Source: Meloidogyne chitwoodi
Taxonomy: Eukaryota > Nematoda > Chromadorea > Rhabditida > Meloidogynidae
Direction of reading: 5' to 3'
NCBI GenBank assembly: GCA_015183035.1
Contig: JACZZP010000011.1
Coordinates: 1,054,001 to 1,118,000 of the forward strand
Length of the DNA stretch: 64,000 nucleotides
Shown: positions 47,474-60,244 of the stretch, piece by piece
Position numbering within the stretch: the stretch's first letter is position 1
Layout: the number at the start of each line of letters is the position of its first letter
Program-made: the position numbers and the translations under genes
The notes under the pieces: model-generated
What the model was told of the DNA's origin: nothing
Database searches by the model: none
What the model saw: the letters and a program-made list of their open reading frames with translations, nothing else

Positions 47474-50400
47474 TAAAATAAATTGATAATATTGCTGTAA
47501 TAACAAATATTTAAAAAAATAATAATTTAAAATCATTTTGAAGGTTTTTCTAAAAAAATTAAATTATTTATATTTTTTATTTAATTTGTTTGTTTACAAT
47601 ATTATTGCGCAAGAAAAATTAAAAACCGCAGCAGGAGACGAGAAAATTGCTTTTTTTTTTTAATATTTATTCTTTTTTTGTAAAATAACCAAAATTGCCA
47701 AATAAATTAAATTTTGTATTTATTTATTTTTAGGAAAAAAAAGAAAACAAAAATAAATATTTAAAATGAATTTTAAAAAATATTAAAAATAAAATTATAT
47801 AAAAATCTAAAAAAATTATAATAAATGTATATTAATTATATTATTAGACAAAAGTAAAATTAATAATTTTATTTTCAAAAATATTATTTTTAATAATAAA
47901 TAGGCAAAAATTTTGAATAAAACAAAAATATTATTTTTTGAATATTTCTCATAAAAAAATAAAAAAATTATTTTTATAAATTCTGTGTCAGTAGGGAACA
48001 TTTTTGTTTATTTCCGATGAGCCATTAAATATGTAGTTTTGAGAAAAAAAATATTTTTCTCAAAAATAAAATTTTAAGGGGAAAAATAAATAGTGAGATG
48101 GATAAATTAAATTAATTATTTAAATATTTAGTAAAATATTAAATTAAAATCTCTAATTTCTAAAAAATAAAATAATCTTCTAATTAAATAAATACCTATT
48201 AATTTTAGAAAAATATCAATATCTTTATTGCGCTATAAAAAGGTTAAAAGCTTGTTATTGCAAGTATAAGGTTTTGCCCCTGGCACGGACATTTGGGGCT
48301 ACTTCTGTTTGTTTTTAATAAATATATATTTTTATTTTTATTTGTTGGCCAAGAAGGGATAAATATAATAAATATATTAATGGTTTTGAGAAAATAAATA
48401 ACACTTATGGATTTTATTAAAATGATGATTAAAGTAAAAAATAAATAAATTAGTGTAATTAAAATTGAATTAAATTAATTGAACACTTTTATATAATGTT
48501 TTTAATATTTTATATTAAAAATAATTTTTTATAATTTATTTATTAAAATGAAGTTAAATTAAATTATATATATTTTTGTAATTAAATAATAATAAATAAA
48601 TATATTCTCTCTCTCTATAAATAAATAAACTTATTTTCATTAAGAGAAATTCTTTAACAAAAGAATTTTTAAATAAAATAAAATAGTGATATAAATCAGT
48701 AAAAAAAGAAAAAGTGGATTAAATAAATAAATAAATATTGGTATTACTCATTTATTTATTTAAATATTCTAATAAAATAAAAATAAATCATTGGCTGATT
48801 TTTTAATAAATTTATTTAAATATCTTTTTATTTAATTTTATATAAATTAAAAAAATATTTTATTTTTAACAAAATCTCTGGCAGAAAATTTAAAAATTAT
48901 TAAATTATAATCTTAGAGAAAAATAAATCCTTCTTACATTAAAAAAATTATATAATTTATTTCTCAAAAAATAATAAAAAAAATTGATTAGCTAATCAGA
49001 CAAAAATAAATAAATAAAAAGTTTTATTTTGAATAAAACTTTTTATTTATAAATAAACTATAAAAAAGGGAAATGAAGCTAAAAATAAAAAATAATAAAA
49101 ATGATTGAGAATGAAAGAAAAATAAATTTTAATAGTAAAGTGATATTATATGTATATAGGTGGTTTTAGTCGTTCGGTCGGTCAAAAATATGTATGTCCC
49201 CCAAACAAATAAATAAATATATTTTTATGTCCAATCATCAAAATAACACTCTCATAGGCTTTAAAATAAAGTAAAAAAATAAATAAAAATAATTTAGGCT
49301 TTTTTACTAATAAAAAAGACCAATAATAATTACTATTTTTTATAAATTTTAACCTAATTATTTTTAACTAAAAATAATAAATTTTAAAAATTTAATTTAT
49401 TTTTAAAAATATTTTTTTTTAATTTTGTGTAAAAATTATTAAAGAAACAACATAAAAGAATAGACACGGAAATAATAATATATTATTAATAATAAAAAAA
49501 GTTTAGTTGATGAGTAAAAAATTTTTTAGTGGTCAAAAGGTTGATGTATTTTGTTATTATTTAATGCATGAAAGAATAAAAGAAATAGTTGAAATACTAG
49601 GTGAGCCACCAAAACTAGGGCAAGTTGTTGTGGTCAATAATGAAAAGAAAACAAAAATATAGAACATGCTGAGATATATTTATAAAGGAAATAATTTATT
49701 TAAAAAAATCAGATAAAAGTTTATTAAAATTAATAATAATAAGATTGGGTAAAGTTAACAACCTTAATTCTTTAAATAAATTTTTACAATTTTAAAGTGA
49801 AAGAATAATAGTATGAGATAATGTTTTGATTAATTTATATGTATTGAGGAATTATTATAAATATATTTATTTAATTTATATGCCATTAAAACATGTACAT
49901 AGTATTTTACCTTTCCATCATTCACCTCACATTCATCAACTCTTCTGCGCGGCTTCTTTCCTCTAAAACGATCAATAAATATTCTGTGATGGTGTTACTA
50001 TTATTTTATTGGAAAAAAAGAATAAATGTATTTTTGTATTTGTTGTGGTGGACATGCCAAAATGTTTTAAAAAAAAATTAATATTTTTCTTTTAAATAAA
50101 TTTTTTTTAATCCCCTCCTCTTTAGAAAATGAAAAGTAAAAATAATAAAGAATATGTCACTTCTATATTTTAAATTAACAATTAAATTAGTAGCTTTACT
50201 ATAAGAGCATAATAAATGAAAAATAATGTATAGTAAATATATTGCGTGCAAATAGAATTACTAAAATGATGAAGTTTTTTTAAAGTTTTTTCTTTTCTAT
50301 TTAAATTTTGAATGGTCAAGAGATGAAAATAAAAAAGAATTTAGCAATTTTTAAAAATAAAGACAATAGCTGAAAAAAAAGAAAATGGAAATTATAAAAA

Positions 50401-50850
50401 TGAAAATTTTTTAGACATAAATATATGTACTTATATTTATATTTTATAAATATAAAAATGGAAAAACAACAAAGTTTTATAATAATTGCCCAAAGAAATC
50501 ATATAATTACTAGAAAATAAAATAAAAAAGAAAGTGATTTATTATTACTTTATTTGTTAATCTAAAAGAATTAACAAAATATTTAGGACAAAACATATTT
50601 TTAAATTTTGCTTAAAAACTATTAATAATAAGAATTTTTTAAAAATAAAAGCCAGAAACCAAAGAGCAAAAAAAATCAAAATAAACCTCTTAAAGTGTGA
50701 AAAAGCTTTATAGCTTATTTTTAAAATAAATTGGACAAAGAAGGAATAAAAAGTGGATTTGATTTGTTAGAAAATTTCTATGAGTTTAATAGGAAACAAA
50801 GAAAAAAAGAAAGACAAAAGAACAAACTAATACTCATTTATCTCTTCAAA
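47474..50850. other. AT-rich intergenic DNA
   Basis: Over 3 kb of A/T-dominated sequence with TAAATAAA tracts. A slightly richer patch at 49155-49200 (TTAGTCGTTCGGTCGGTC) and another at 49590-49650 show no gene or repeat structure I can name. The sequence next to 47474 presumably holds the ZP promoter and any missing signal-peptide exon. Confidence 0.5.
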
Positions 50851-51660
50851 AATGAGAATTTCGTGTCAGGGAGAAAAAAGAATTAAAGAATATATGAAAT
50901 TATATGACAAATTAGTTGACCCTAATTCATGTGGAAATTCGGTAAATATTTTTAAAAAATTGAATAATTTTTAAATAATTAAAATATTTATTTGTTTTTT
51001 TAGTGAATGGAAATATTTAATTAATAATAACAAAAACATCTTCTAATAATATTACATACAAAAGGTCAATCTAATTAACTTTTTTTATTTAATGAAAATT
51101 TTTCTAATTTATTAAAAGATTCTTCTTTTAATAATAATTAAATATCTTTAAATGAATTAAATTTAAATTCTTCAAAAATTTCTTTTTCATCATTTTCTGA
51201 TAAGAATAATTTAAATATATTACCACTAATATTGAATATTCACAATTATTTACAATTTGGACGTTCATTTTAGCTAATGCTCGTCAAGAAGAATTAAACT
51301 TTAATAACAGAAATCGAAGAATTAAACAAATAATAATTTAAATATTTCTTCTGAATTTAATGTAAATTTATTTTTTTAAAATAATTTCTAATAAATAAAT
51401 TTTTAATTTTCTTTTAAAAATATTTTTAATTTTTTTATTTTAGTCTTTGGAACAAATTCAACAATACAATCATTGCAACAAACAAATCAATTATAGTAAC
51501 ATTAATATTCCAATTGAAACAAATAATAATTTTGATTATAATTTTAGGTAAATTAAAATTAAATTTTTAAAAAATATTTTTTAGAACACCAACAAATATA
51601 AGAAATTCCACTTTAAGAACAGCAAGAACGTGTACTCTTCGAAAATTTTTTCGTTAAGGC
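50851..51660 (+). pseudogene. Decayed multi-exon gene fragment
   Basis: An exon-like ORF begins ATG at 50852 (MRISCQGEKRIKEYMKLYDK) and ends at a GTAAAT donor near 50941. The following pieces keep coding-type codon use (EWKYLINNNKNIF; NLLKDSSFN; NILPLILNIHNYLQFGRSF; ANARQEELNFNNRNRRIKQI; SLEQIQQYNHCN) but sit in different frames and carry stops (for example 51139, 51271 and 51338). Splice-site remnants such as TTTTAG at 51438-51443 remain. This pattern fits a once-functional gene now disrupted by stops and frameshifts. The protein family is not recognisable. Confidence 0.45.
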
Positions 51661-52253
51661 CGAAATAGGAATAATTAATTTAATAAATATTGAATTATTT
51701 GATTTATTTAAAACAGTTAAATATTTATATAGCATTTATTTTTTTAATTTTAATATATACATAATTTATATAATTTTGTTATTAATTGTTTTTTATTTAA
51801 AAAATTTTAGTCTTGAAATATTTTATTTTTTGGGATTATGTAAAAGATTGGGTTAAACAGGACTTGCCTTCAAATCTGTTATTTTAATTTATATACTGGA
51901 TTAAAAGATATTTTTTCACTTAACCAGTCAAGTGTTGACAATTGAATTGGATAAGTAATTAAATAAAAAAGAATTTAACTTTATAAGTAGTGATATATGA
52001 GGATTAAAAAAGCACTGGATTGAAATAATTATTATAACGAAAGGGAACTTAAGTCTTGTTCAAATAAATCTAGAAAATTGAGCAGTGAGATAATTGTTAT
52101 AGTAAGTTGTGTTGTGTTTGACGTAATTGGCTTGTGCTAAGTACGGAGACAGGGTGGATCAGTACATGATCCAAACTGACTGACCTAGACTAACTTTTAT
52201 ACTATCATAAGTCTGCCTGTTTATATAATAACATTTCACCTTGTTCATAACAA
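51661..52253. other. Upstream region of the PP1 gene
   Basis: AT-rich to about 52050, then a more balanced stretch (52080-52210, with GTACGGAGACAGGGTGGATC and a GTACATGATCC palindrome-like patch) leading to a TATA-like site. Likely promoter; no other gene seen. Confidence 0.4.
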
Positions 52254-52254
52254 A

Positions 52255-52262
52255 TATAAAAG
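52255..52262 (+). promoter_or_regulatory. TATA-box-like element
   Basis: TATAAAAG stands alone in moderately balanced sequence, 110 bases upstream of the PP1 ATG at 52372, about 30 bases before a plausible start site near 52285. Confidence 0.4.
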
Positions 52263-52371
52263 CAGAATATTTTCTTACATTGTTAAGTCATCAACAACTC
52301 GCTACAGTCGTTACGCTACACTTGCTCATCTGATCAACTTGGCTCTTGCGACTCCAGTCTTCATCAACAAT

Positions 52372-53479
52372 ATGGCACAACCAAAGCTGACCTTAGCGGA
52401 GGTGGATAGTCTCATCGAGCGCATCCTGCTGACAAGTTCGCAGCGCTTCACGCAATTGGTTAGTTCTTCTTTTAATAAATTTTATGAATTTAAATTCCAT
52501 TTTAAAGGTCACTGCGGCGGACATCAAGGCATTGTGCAACAGCGCCATCGATGTTCTGCGCACTCAGCCGTCTCTCGTGGAAATAGACCCTCCAGTGGTC
52601 GTGTGCGGCGACATCCATGGACAGTTCTCTGATCTTATGCGCATATTCTCCCGAGTTGGATTTCCGCCGCTGAAGAACTTTCTCTTTCTTGGAGGTGATA
52701 TAAAAATGTCGCTGTTTTATGATAAAATAAGTTTTAGATTACGTCGACCGTGGCCGACAAAGCATCGAGACGGCCGTGCTACTCCTCGCCTACAAGACAC
52801 GATATCCGGCGAATTTCTTCTTGTTACGCGGAAACCACGAGTGTAGCAACATCAACCGTGTCTATGGGTTTCTCGAGGAGATACGACGACGATTTCCACA
52901 CGACACGCAATCGCTCTGGATCGCATTCAACAAGGCTTTCGCTTGGCTGCCATTCACTGCTTTGGTTGGTGGGAGAGTCCTATGTAAGAACAGGACAAAG
53001 ATTACATTTAATAATCTCATTTTGTACAGGTATGCATGGAGGGATCTCCAACCGCCTGATAAGCCTGGACCAGCTGCGGACTCTTCGTCGCCCAGTGCCT
53101 GACTTCGACGCGACAAACCCGACGATTGAGCTGGACTTGCTCTGGGCTGATCCTGAGAATGGTGTTCAAGGATGTGTGAAAAGTCCGCGGGGTGCAAGTG
53201 TCATGTTTGGTGAGGATGTTGTCGCCCGTATTTGCCGCCAATTGGACATCGACCTTGTCGTTCGCGCTCATCAGGTTGGTTCACTAACTTTTAATTTAAT
53301 TTCTTACTTTTTTTTATTGGCAGGTTGTACAAGATGGGGCAGAATTCTTCGCAAACAGGAAGCTCATCACTCTATTCAGTGCTCCGCACTACGCCGCTCA
53401 GTACAACAATGCTGGAGCTACGATGTTCATCGATGAGAACTTGCGCTGCTCCTTCCAAGTGTTCCAACCGGCAGGCTAG
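52372..53479 (+). CDS. PP1-type serine/threonine protein phosphatase catalytic subunit (divergent)
   Basis: Five exons: 52372-52458, 52508-52694, 52738-52983, 53030-53274 and 53324-53479. Introns are 43-49 bases. The product is about 306 aa. All PPP catalytic motifs are present after splicing: GDIHGQ, GDYVDRG (across the 52694/52738 junction), [21 protein letters not shown] (across 52983/53030) and [13 protein letters not shown]. Metal-binding Asp/His/Asn and the catalytic His are therefore intact and the enzyme is predicted active on phospho-Ser/Thr. The SAPNYC loop of PP1 reads [14 protein letters not shown], and the usual basic C-terminal tail is absent. N-terminus starts [20 protein letters not shown]. 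Nematodes carry expanded, often sperm-specific PP1 families, and this is probably one of them. Exons are close to 55% G+C by eye, against about 20-25% in neighbouring genes, while its introns are AT-rich like the rest. Confidence 0.92.
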
Positions 53480-54607
53480 AAGTGATAGGAACAATTGTTG
53501 CCGAGATTCATAGTGATCACTCATCATAATATTGTATTTTTGTCCTATTCCTGATTACCCTATAAAACTATATATGTATGTATTACCACAATTGTATTCG
53601 TATATTGCTATTGTATTTCTGTATTGTATTTTATTGTTGAATATAAAATTATCTTAATGTGCAATTTTCATTTACTTAATTAGCAGTAGTATGATTAAAA
53701 GTAAAGGTTAAGTTATGGATAAAGGGAGAAGGTTAAGGAATAATGTTTCATTTTATCGTAACTGTCGATTTACGAGACAGCCAAACATCCTCATTTAATT
53801 TGCGTGGAAAAAGGAAGAAAATGTCAGCAGTTGAAATGTTACAAAAAGGTAATAGCATAATGGGTACAAAAGAGTCAATGAAAGGACTCAGATTGAGTTC
53901 CTAAAACTGGAAAGAAGTGACTGAATTTTTTTCATTTGTTTCATTTTAATTGTTTCGTGTTTTTCTCAGAATGTTCATATAATTTGGGTTCAATTTCTTC
54001 ATTTGTAATTTTTTAAATTTTCATTAACTATGTAAACATCTGTCTCCCAATCTTGTAGCGCAACTGACAGCTCTAGTTTCTTTAATTTCTAAAATATAAA
54101 AATAATTTTTCACACAGTAACTTTTTAATAATACCTAAAAATTAAAAATATTTTTTTAAATAGAATAGCTTCTTTAATAATTAAAAAAGATAAAATATTT
54201 AAAATGAAAAAATAATTACAAAATAACAGGTAAAATGGAGTAATTAGAATAAAAGTCATAATTAAAATATAACCACCCGAAAGATCAATAAGTCAAAAAA
54301 CTAGTATTAATTAATCTAATGAGGATAATGTAAGTCAATACAAATTTAGAGTATTTAAAATTTACAAAAAAGTTCAAGTGATGAATTTTTATATTGCAGC
54401 ACCGGAGCCAAAGATATTTAAATTAATGACCAGAAAATTAAAAAATTTTTAAAATGATAAAACTTTTAAAAATAATTCACTTCAAACCGGCCACTAATTT
54501 AAGAATGAAAGGAACCATGTTTATATTATAGAAAGAAATTAGTATATATATGTCAATATAGAAATTAAAATAACTACATTTCTTCAGAAAATGAAAAAAG
54601 TCAGGAA
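53480..54607. other. Intergenic between convergent genes
   Basis: 3' flank of PP1 and of carboxypeptidase D (minus). The first 200 bases hold GTATTGTATT and TGTATTCGTATATTG phrases. No gene, RNA or inverted-repeat element seen. Confidence 0.5.
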
Positions 54608-57600
54608 TTATACAGGTACAGCCATCCTTCGTGTATCCAATACTTCTTCTTCATCAGAATCATTTCCAGAATGATAATCCTGCTAGATTAAAAACTAATT
54701 TTATAGAAAAAATGTATAAAAAGTTAACCCGAAGCGGAACACGTTCAAATCCATCTTTACGCCTTTCAGTTACGGCAAGTTGTATGCCCGCTAAAGATTT
54801 TGTCTTTGAACGTTTCATGCTGCGACATAAACAGCACTATAAAATTTAATTTTTTAGCTTTTATTTATTTGAATAATTTACAAATGATATCGAAAGCATT
54901 GCAAGTGCAATTAATGTAGCAACAATGCTACGTTCAAAACTCATGGTAAATGGTCTATGCAGTGCAAAGTTTTTGACGGTTGGCACTCCAATTGAAACCT
55001 TAATTACAATCATTTCGTTTTTTTAAATCTAAATATCTTAAAGTTAAAAAATATATAGAAAATAATTTTACTTTAAAAGTACTACTCATTGGATCATAAC
55101 CATCAGCCACAATCATAGCTCTATATTCCCCTGGTTCCAAAGCCAGATTATATTGTCCATTTTTTGTAGTTTTTGTAGTCTGTGAAATCGTTTTGTCATC
55201 CCGCTGAATCGGCCAGACAGAAATATTTACACCAGAAAGGCGATCACCACTCATTTCCTAAAGATAAAATAAGTCATTTAACCAGTCAAAAATTAGAATA
55301 CCCACTCGAATAATACCCGAAACCCCTTGCAAACGTCGTTCCAACATTGAAAAAAGTGAGCGGCGATTCTCCTCGAAAAGATGGCTCTAGAATAATAAGA
55401 TATATTTTATAACAAGGTAAAATATTGTTAACAAACAATTCCTTGGCCTTCGTAGCAGCAACCAACTTGCACAAGCAAAGCATTTGGCGCTGCTGTCCAT
55501 TTATCTCGACTAGTTGACCAATGGAATTCGTCAAGTACCGGAGTGGAAGGACGATTTGTCGCACACAAATCCATTTTGCTCTATAAAAACAAAATGAGTA
55601 ATATCAGGAAAAAACACAGTGCATTTTTCTAAAATATACCTGTCGCATTTGTTCGTGCCCGTCGATATAGAGTTGTGCAAGTGCTTGTGGTGTAGCTGTC
55701 CAATTTCCTGCAGGTAGATCAGGCAACTTCATTTTCTCATTATCATTAAATTCAGTCGAAGGAATAGGTGGCATAAGTAGTGTTCCATTGTTTCCCATAC
55801 CAAGATCAGTTCCCGGTCTAAGAACATCGATAAAACGTATCTAAGGTGATTATGGAATTATAAATTGTAAAGAAGCTTCAGACCTTAATTCCACCCGTTG
55901 CTAGTACAATAACAAAATCAATTTCGGGTATCAGGGTGGTAATTTGAGTAATCAATGAAATGAAAGGAGATATGGTCAGGTAGTCGTGGCAATTCAACTG
56001 AGTGCTGTTAACATAAAGTAAAAATAGATAAAACTTATAAAATAACTAAAAAAACATAACAAAAACCAACTAACTGTGGTATATCTGGTGCCAAAATTAT
56101 AGTTGAATGCTCAAGAATGCGATTTACTTGCTTCATCTCTTCATCTATCATAGGAGGAGTAGTTGTTAATCCTTCGACAGGACCTTGTCCACAAAGACGA
56201 GCTCCAAGGTGATAAACAAGGGCTTCTGTTTTCTGAATTAAATTCAATGTAATATTTAAGAAAGTTGTCGTCAGTTTCGAATATTAACAAACCATTTCCA
56301 CCGATAAAATCAACGTATGAGGACCCTTATGTGAACCTGAGTAAATAAATGAAATAATGCAAAGAGGGGAAACGCCAGACTACCTAACGAGCGAAGCTTC
56401 ATTCCTTCAGATTCAATTACTTTAGCAGAGCAAGAAAGTGCTTGATCAAGACGATCATAGCCATAATGTGTTATCTTTTAAATTACATTATTCGAATAAT
56501 AAATAAATAGATATCAAACCGTCTGAACTTCAGAAGGAGTGAAATGATCAGTCGGAGCAATGGAAGGAACAACAGAAAATTCGAAAACCTTGTCGCGTTT
56601 TAATACATTCAGCATTATCTTAAAAATAAATTTGAGCACAAATTTAACAAAAACTCAAAAAACATTTTAGAAGATAAATAAGACCTCAATAATAGCATCT
56701 AGCGCAGCGTCCATTTTTGTTGTCATATTTTCCGAAAAATTATTATAATCACAACCAATTCCGATGCCTAATTCAAAAATCCGTCCTAGTCCCATTCCAT
56801 CAATATTTGATGCGGTTTTAGTTTGACCTAAACGATCTTCACAATTGGTAAGAAGCACTTTCTTTCTTGGATTTACTGGACTAATTGTCTTTGTTATTTC
56901 TAAATCTGAGAAAAGTTCTGGCGATGAAAATGCCCTAAACTTGGATAAGATTTTTATTAGAAAAATTAAAGATAACTTCTTTAAACTTTCATCAAATTTG
57001 TTTTGATCAAATAGCCTTGGTGTGTTTTCTCCGGCATTAAATATTATTGAATGAGCAGGGCCAGAACTAAAGACTAGAAGGCAATCAGCGTTTATGCTTT
57101 GCATATGTTCCAATAGTGCATCAGATTGAGAATACTTTGTTACAATATGAAGACGAAAACTTTCGAGGAGCATATGAGCCTATAAAGATAAATTTAGAAA
57201 ATAATAAAATAAAACAAGTTTTGGCCGTTTATGTTCATTTACAGGACAAGAATGATTGACCAATCTTGTAAGTAATTCTTCTGAAGCAAGGTCGATACCA
57301 ACAAGCAATAAATTAAGAGTACCTTTGCCTCTAACAAAAAGTTGTAGCTTTGAATTATCTATGTAAAATATTTAAGTAAATAAAAATTATTCTTTAAAGT
57401 ATTTTTATTTACTTATGGTGGTTTAATTAAAAGTAAATAAATACCTTCACCATCACATTTCAATCCCTCCAAACTGATATTGACAACTTTTGCAGGTCCA
57501 GAATCAATTGTAATGTCAAATTGATAAGGTTTAAAGTTTTTATGTGAAAATTGTAACTATAAAAAAAAAGAAAAATTACATTTTAAGAAAAATACCTTGT

Positions 57601-59521
57601 ATTTGCCTGGAGGTAAAAGACGCCAATATTCACCAAGAAGCGTTGTTGTCACACTTTTGCCCGTTCCTCCTTCTATAATTGACAACTCTGCTCGCGAAAG
57701 AGGTTTTTCACCACTCACATCATAAACAATGCCTTTAACACCGCTATGAACGGATTCCATAAATGAGAGCAAAGAAAAATGATGCTGTTTCCATAATATT
57801 GGGATCATGTCGTCCTTTAATATACAAAATATAAACTAATTAAAAGAGAAAGAAACATAAGGAAATTTGAAGCAGCCCATTTCAATTGTAATTTCTAATG
57901 CGTTTGTGTGAACATATTGCCAGTCTTGCATGCCACCAGCAAGATGATACCTAAACAAAAATAAAGCAATATTACAAAAAATTCAAAAAAAAGAATGAAT
58001 TAACTAACCAACCAGCACCATTTGTGATGCCATGAAGAAAAACGTCTCCATTGTCATTTAGTCCACAACGACGTCCCGATCGCCACATATTTGTATGAGA
58101 ACGAGCATATTGAAACGCCAATTGGACAAACAATTTATCATCAGCAGAAGCTGTATATATTCCATCAGCTCCCGTATCCGAATCATCGTATGGATAGTTA
58201 GCTACAAGCGAGCCTCCGTGTAAATTTGCAGACAGAACAAACGGATATTCAAGCATCCATTGCATAACAGCTTGTGTCTCTGGTTCGGTTGTCATTCCAC
58301 CGGTCGCTTCTTTATGCATTGGATAACGAGCAGGAAAATTTCTGTTTAAATCAACATTGTTTGCATTTGCTCGACCCTGAGAAAAATCAAATAGATTAGA
58401 AAGATTTTCTAACCAAATATCCAATCCTATCGCCTGGTATATCCATTTCATAACCGTCGGGATTCATTGAAGGCTTAAAATGCAACATTATCAATAAAAA
58501 ATAAAATAAGAAGTGACCATTAAATGGATGCGAGTCTCATTAACCATTCGAGTTAAATATTCATTTTTACCATAATTTTCACAAAGAATATAAGCCAAAT
58601 AAAGAACTGCTTCACGACCAGTAACCTAAATATTATGTTTAAATAAAATTAAAGATTATTTTGAAATTAGTTTAAATCCGGTTAATAAAATATTTAACAA
58701 TAATTCAATCGATTTATAATTATTTTTCAATTACAAAAACATATTTCAAAATTAGACCTCGTTTCCGTGCATATTTGCAACATATTTAAATTCAGGCCTC
58801 ATCAATTCGTGTTCTCTAGGATTTCTCGAGACAACGAGCACCCAAAGATCCCGTTTTTGTACGCTTTTGCCTATTGAATATAAATAAGTGATACTTGGAA
58901 AACGATCAGCCAAATCTTTTAACCAAGAAGTGGTATCATTGTAATTGTGATTCTTTTGACTAAAAAGAAATTGGAAATAAAAATAACATATTTAAAAGGA
59001 TTAAAAATTATTCACTATGCTCAATGAAAATTTTTTTTCGGGTCAAAATTACTTTAAAGCGTCGCAAGACTATTTTTGGAGGAGATTCCTCTTATTCACC
59101 TTACTCTAGATACGGGTCTACAATTAAAAGCGTAGGAAACACCAACATAAAGTCGGACAATTATAAGCAATAAAAACTTCATTGACTAGCTAATAACAAA
59201 AGTATGAAAATATTATAGATATAATGTTCTTACTTTTCAAGTGGCACATCTTTGTATTCGCCAACTAATTGCTTCATAAGCTCATAACTTCTAAAAATCT
59301 CAAGACTATCAGTATTTGTTCCAAAGTATTTGCTCAATGCATCATTTTTTTGTGCTTGTAGTTCTGCTTGATTTGGAACAATATCACTATTCCAATCAAT
59401 AGATAAAACAATATGATAGACTAAATTTCGTATTATAATTTAATAATTAAATTTCTTCACCTTCTAGAAATAAAAATAAGATCACATAAGAACTAAAGCA
59501 CAATATTTGACTCGGCGTCAT
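54608..59521 (-). CDS. Carboxypeptidase D-like metallocarboxypeptidase (M14 family), type-I membrane protein
   Basis: ATG at 59521-59519 opens a signal peptide ([19 protein letters not shown]). The first carboxypeptidase domain spans about 59400-57780. It shows zinc ligands NMHGNEVTGRE (58785-58630) and [14 protein letters not shown] (about 58210), substrate-site motifs MNPDGYE and [13 protein letters not shown], and catalytic Glu in [12 protein letters not shown] (about 57880). A transthyretin-like domain follows ([20 protein letters not shown], 57750-57600). A second carboxypeptidase-like region (57200-55290) has no zinc motif, followed by a second transthyretin-like domain ([29 protein letters not shown]). 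The end has a membrane helix ([16 protein letters not shown], about 54930) and a cytoplasmic tail with [11 protein letters not shown] and an acidic cluster (DSDEEEVLD) like the trans-Golgi recycling signal of CPD. It trims basic C-terminal residues from propeptides in the secretory pathway. About 20 exons. Confidence 0.88.
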
Positions 59522-59843
59522 TACTGGAAAACTTTTTAAATAACCCCAACTAAAATGACAAAAAATTTTTAAAAAATTAGTGTAAAAATAAATGTTGCAA
59601 AAATTTAATTTGGAGAGACCAAATGGCTTGTGCCGAATCATCATTTCGGATTTTTAGAAGATCTCTGACTGTCCCGCAAAGAGAAAAATAAATTTATCAT
59701 TCTATCTCATTTTTACTCTGGCACAAAATCTCGAGTCAAATTTAATAAAATGATTTTTTGCTTTTTAAATATCTTGATAATATTAAAATACTTATTTCAT
59801 TCGTAAAAATTATTTATTGTTTTAATATTGTATTTTTTAATTA
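59522..59843. other. Upstream of carboxypeptidase D, AT-rich
   Basis: Divergent region shared with the ORC5-like gene further right; presumed promoter of the carboxypeptidase. No other feature seen. Confidence 0.4.
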
Positions 59844-60103
59844 ACTAGCGAAGTTCGTCGCCCTTCGGGCGTCCTTCTACGCTAGCAAAAATAAACACTA
59901 AAACTGAAATAACCAGATCATTAAAGTCATCATACTACAAAATAAACATTACTAAAGAAAAAACAAAAACGTGAATTAACATAAACAAACTTATGTAATA
60001 AAATAATTGGTCCAGACATTTCTTAACAAAACATAGACATTGGTTTGTCTATAAAAGCCCGGACAGACATCCGGACAAACATTCTTAATTATATATATAG
60101 ATT
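59844..60103. repeat. Dispersed-repeat-like segment with 5' hairpin and ATATATATAGATT end
   Basis: Begins ACTAGCGAAGTTCGTCGCCC; an imperfect hairpin (59845-59885) pairs CTAGCGAAG..CGCCC with GGGCG..CTACGCTAG (14 of 19 positions). The right part has AGCCCGGACAGACATCCGGA and ends ATATATATAGATT. A CG-rich 'CTAGCGAAGTTCG' start and an ATATATATAGAT end are typical of 5'-truncated or short non-LTR/MITE repeats in several invertebrates; that assignment is from memory and tentative. Confidence 0.5.
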
Positions 60104-60244
60104 ATACTTTTTAACATTTATTTAAACATAACTTGTCAAGAATAACAAGACCATTTCTAATAAAATTTTTTATTTATTTTATGCATTTTTACGTATTTAA
60201 ATACCTATGGATATTTTAGATATTCTCATTTCTTTTTAACTTAA

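Noticed and set aside
49893..50081. 62-codon plus-strand ORF
   Set aside because: Hydrophobic, AT-driven, no splice context or homology; chance frame in an intergenic region.
52750..53436. Long plus-strand ORF and two minus-strand ORFs over the PP1 gene
   Set aside because: Shadow frames created by the GC-rich exons; the phosphatase motifs lie in the other frames.
54631..54849. Plus-strand ORF of 72 codons
   Set aside because: It is antisense to the last two exons of carboxypeptidase D, which carry the expected cytoplasmic tail.
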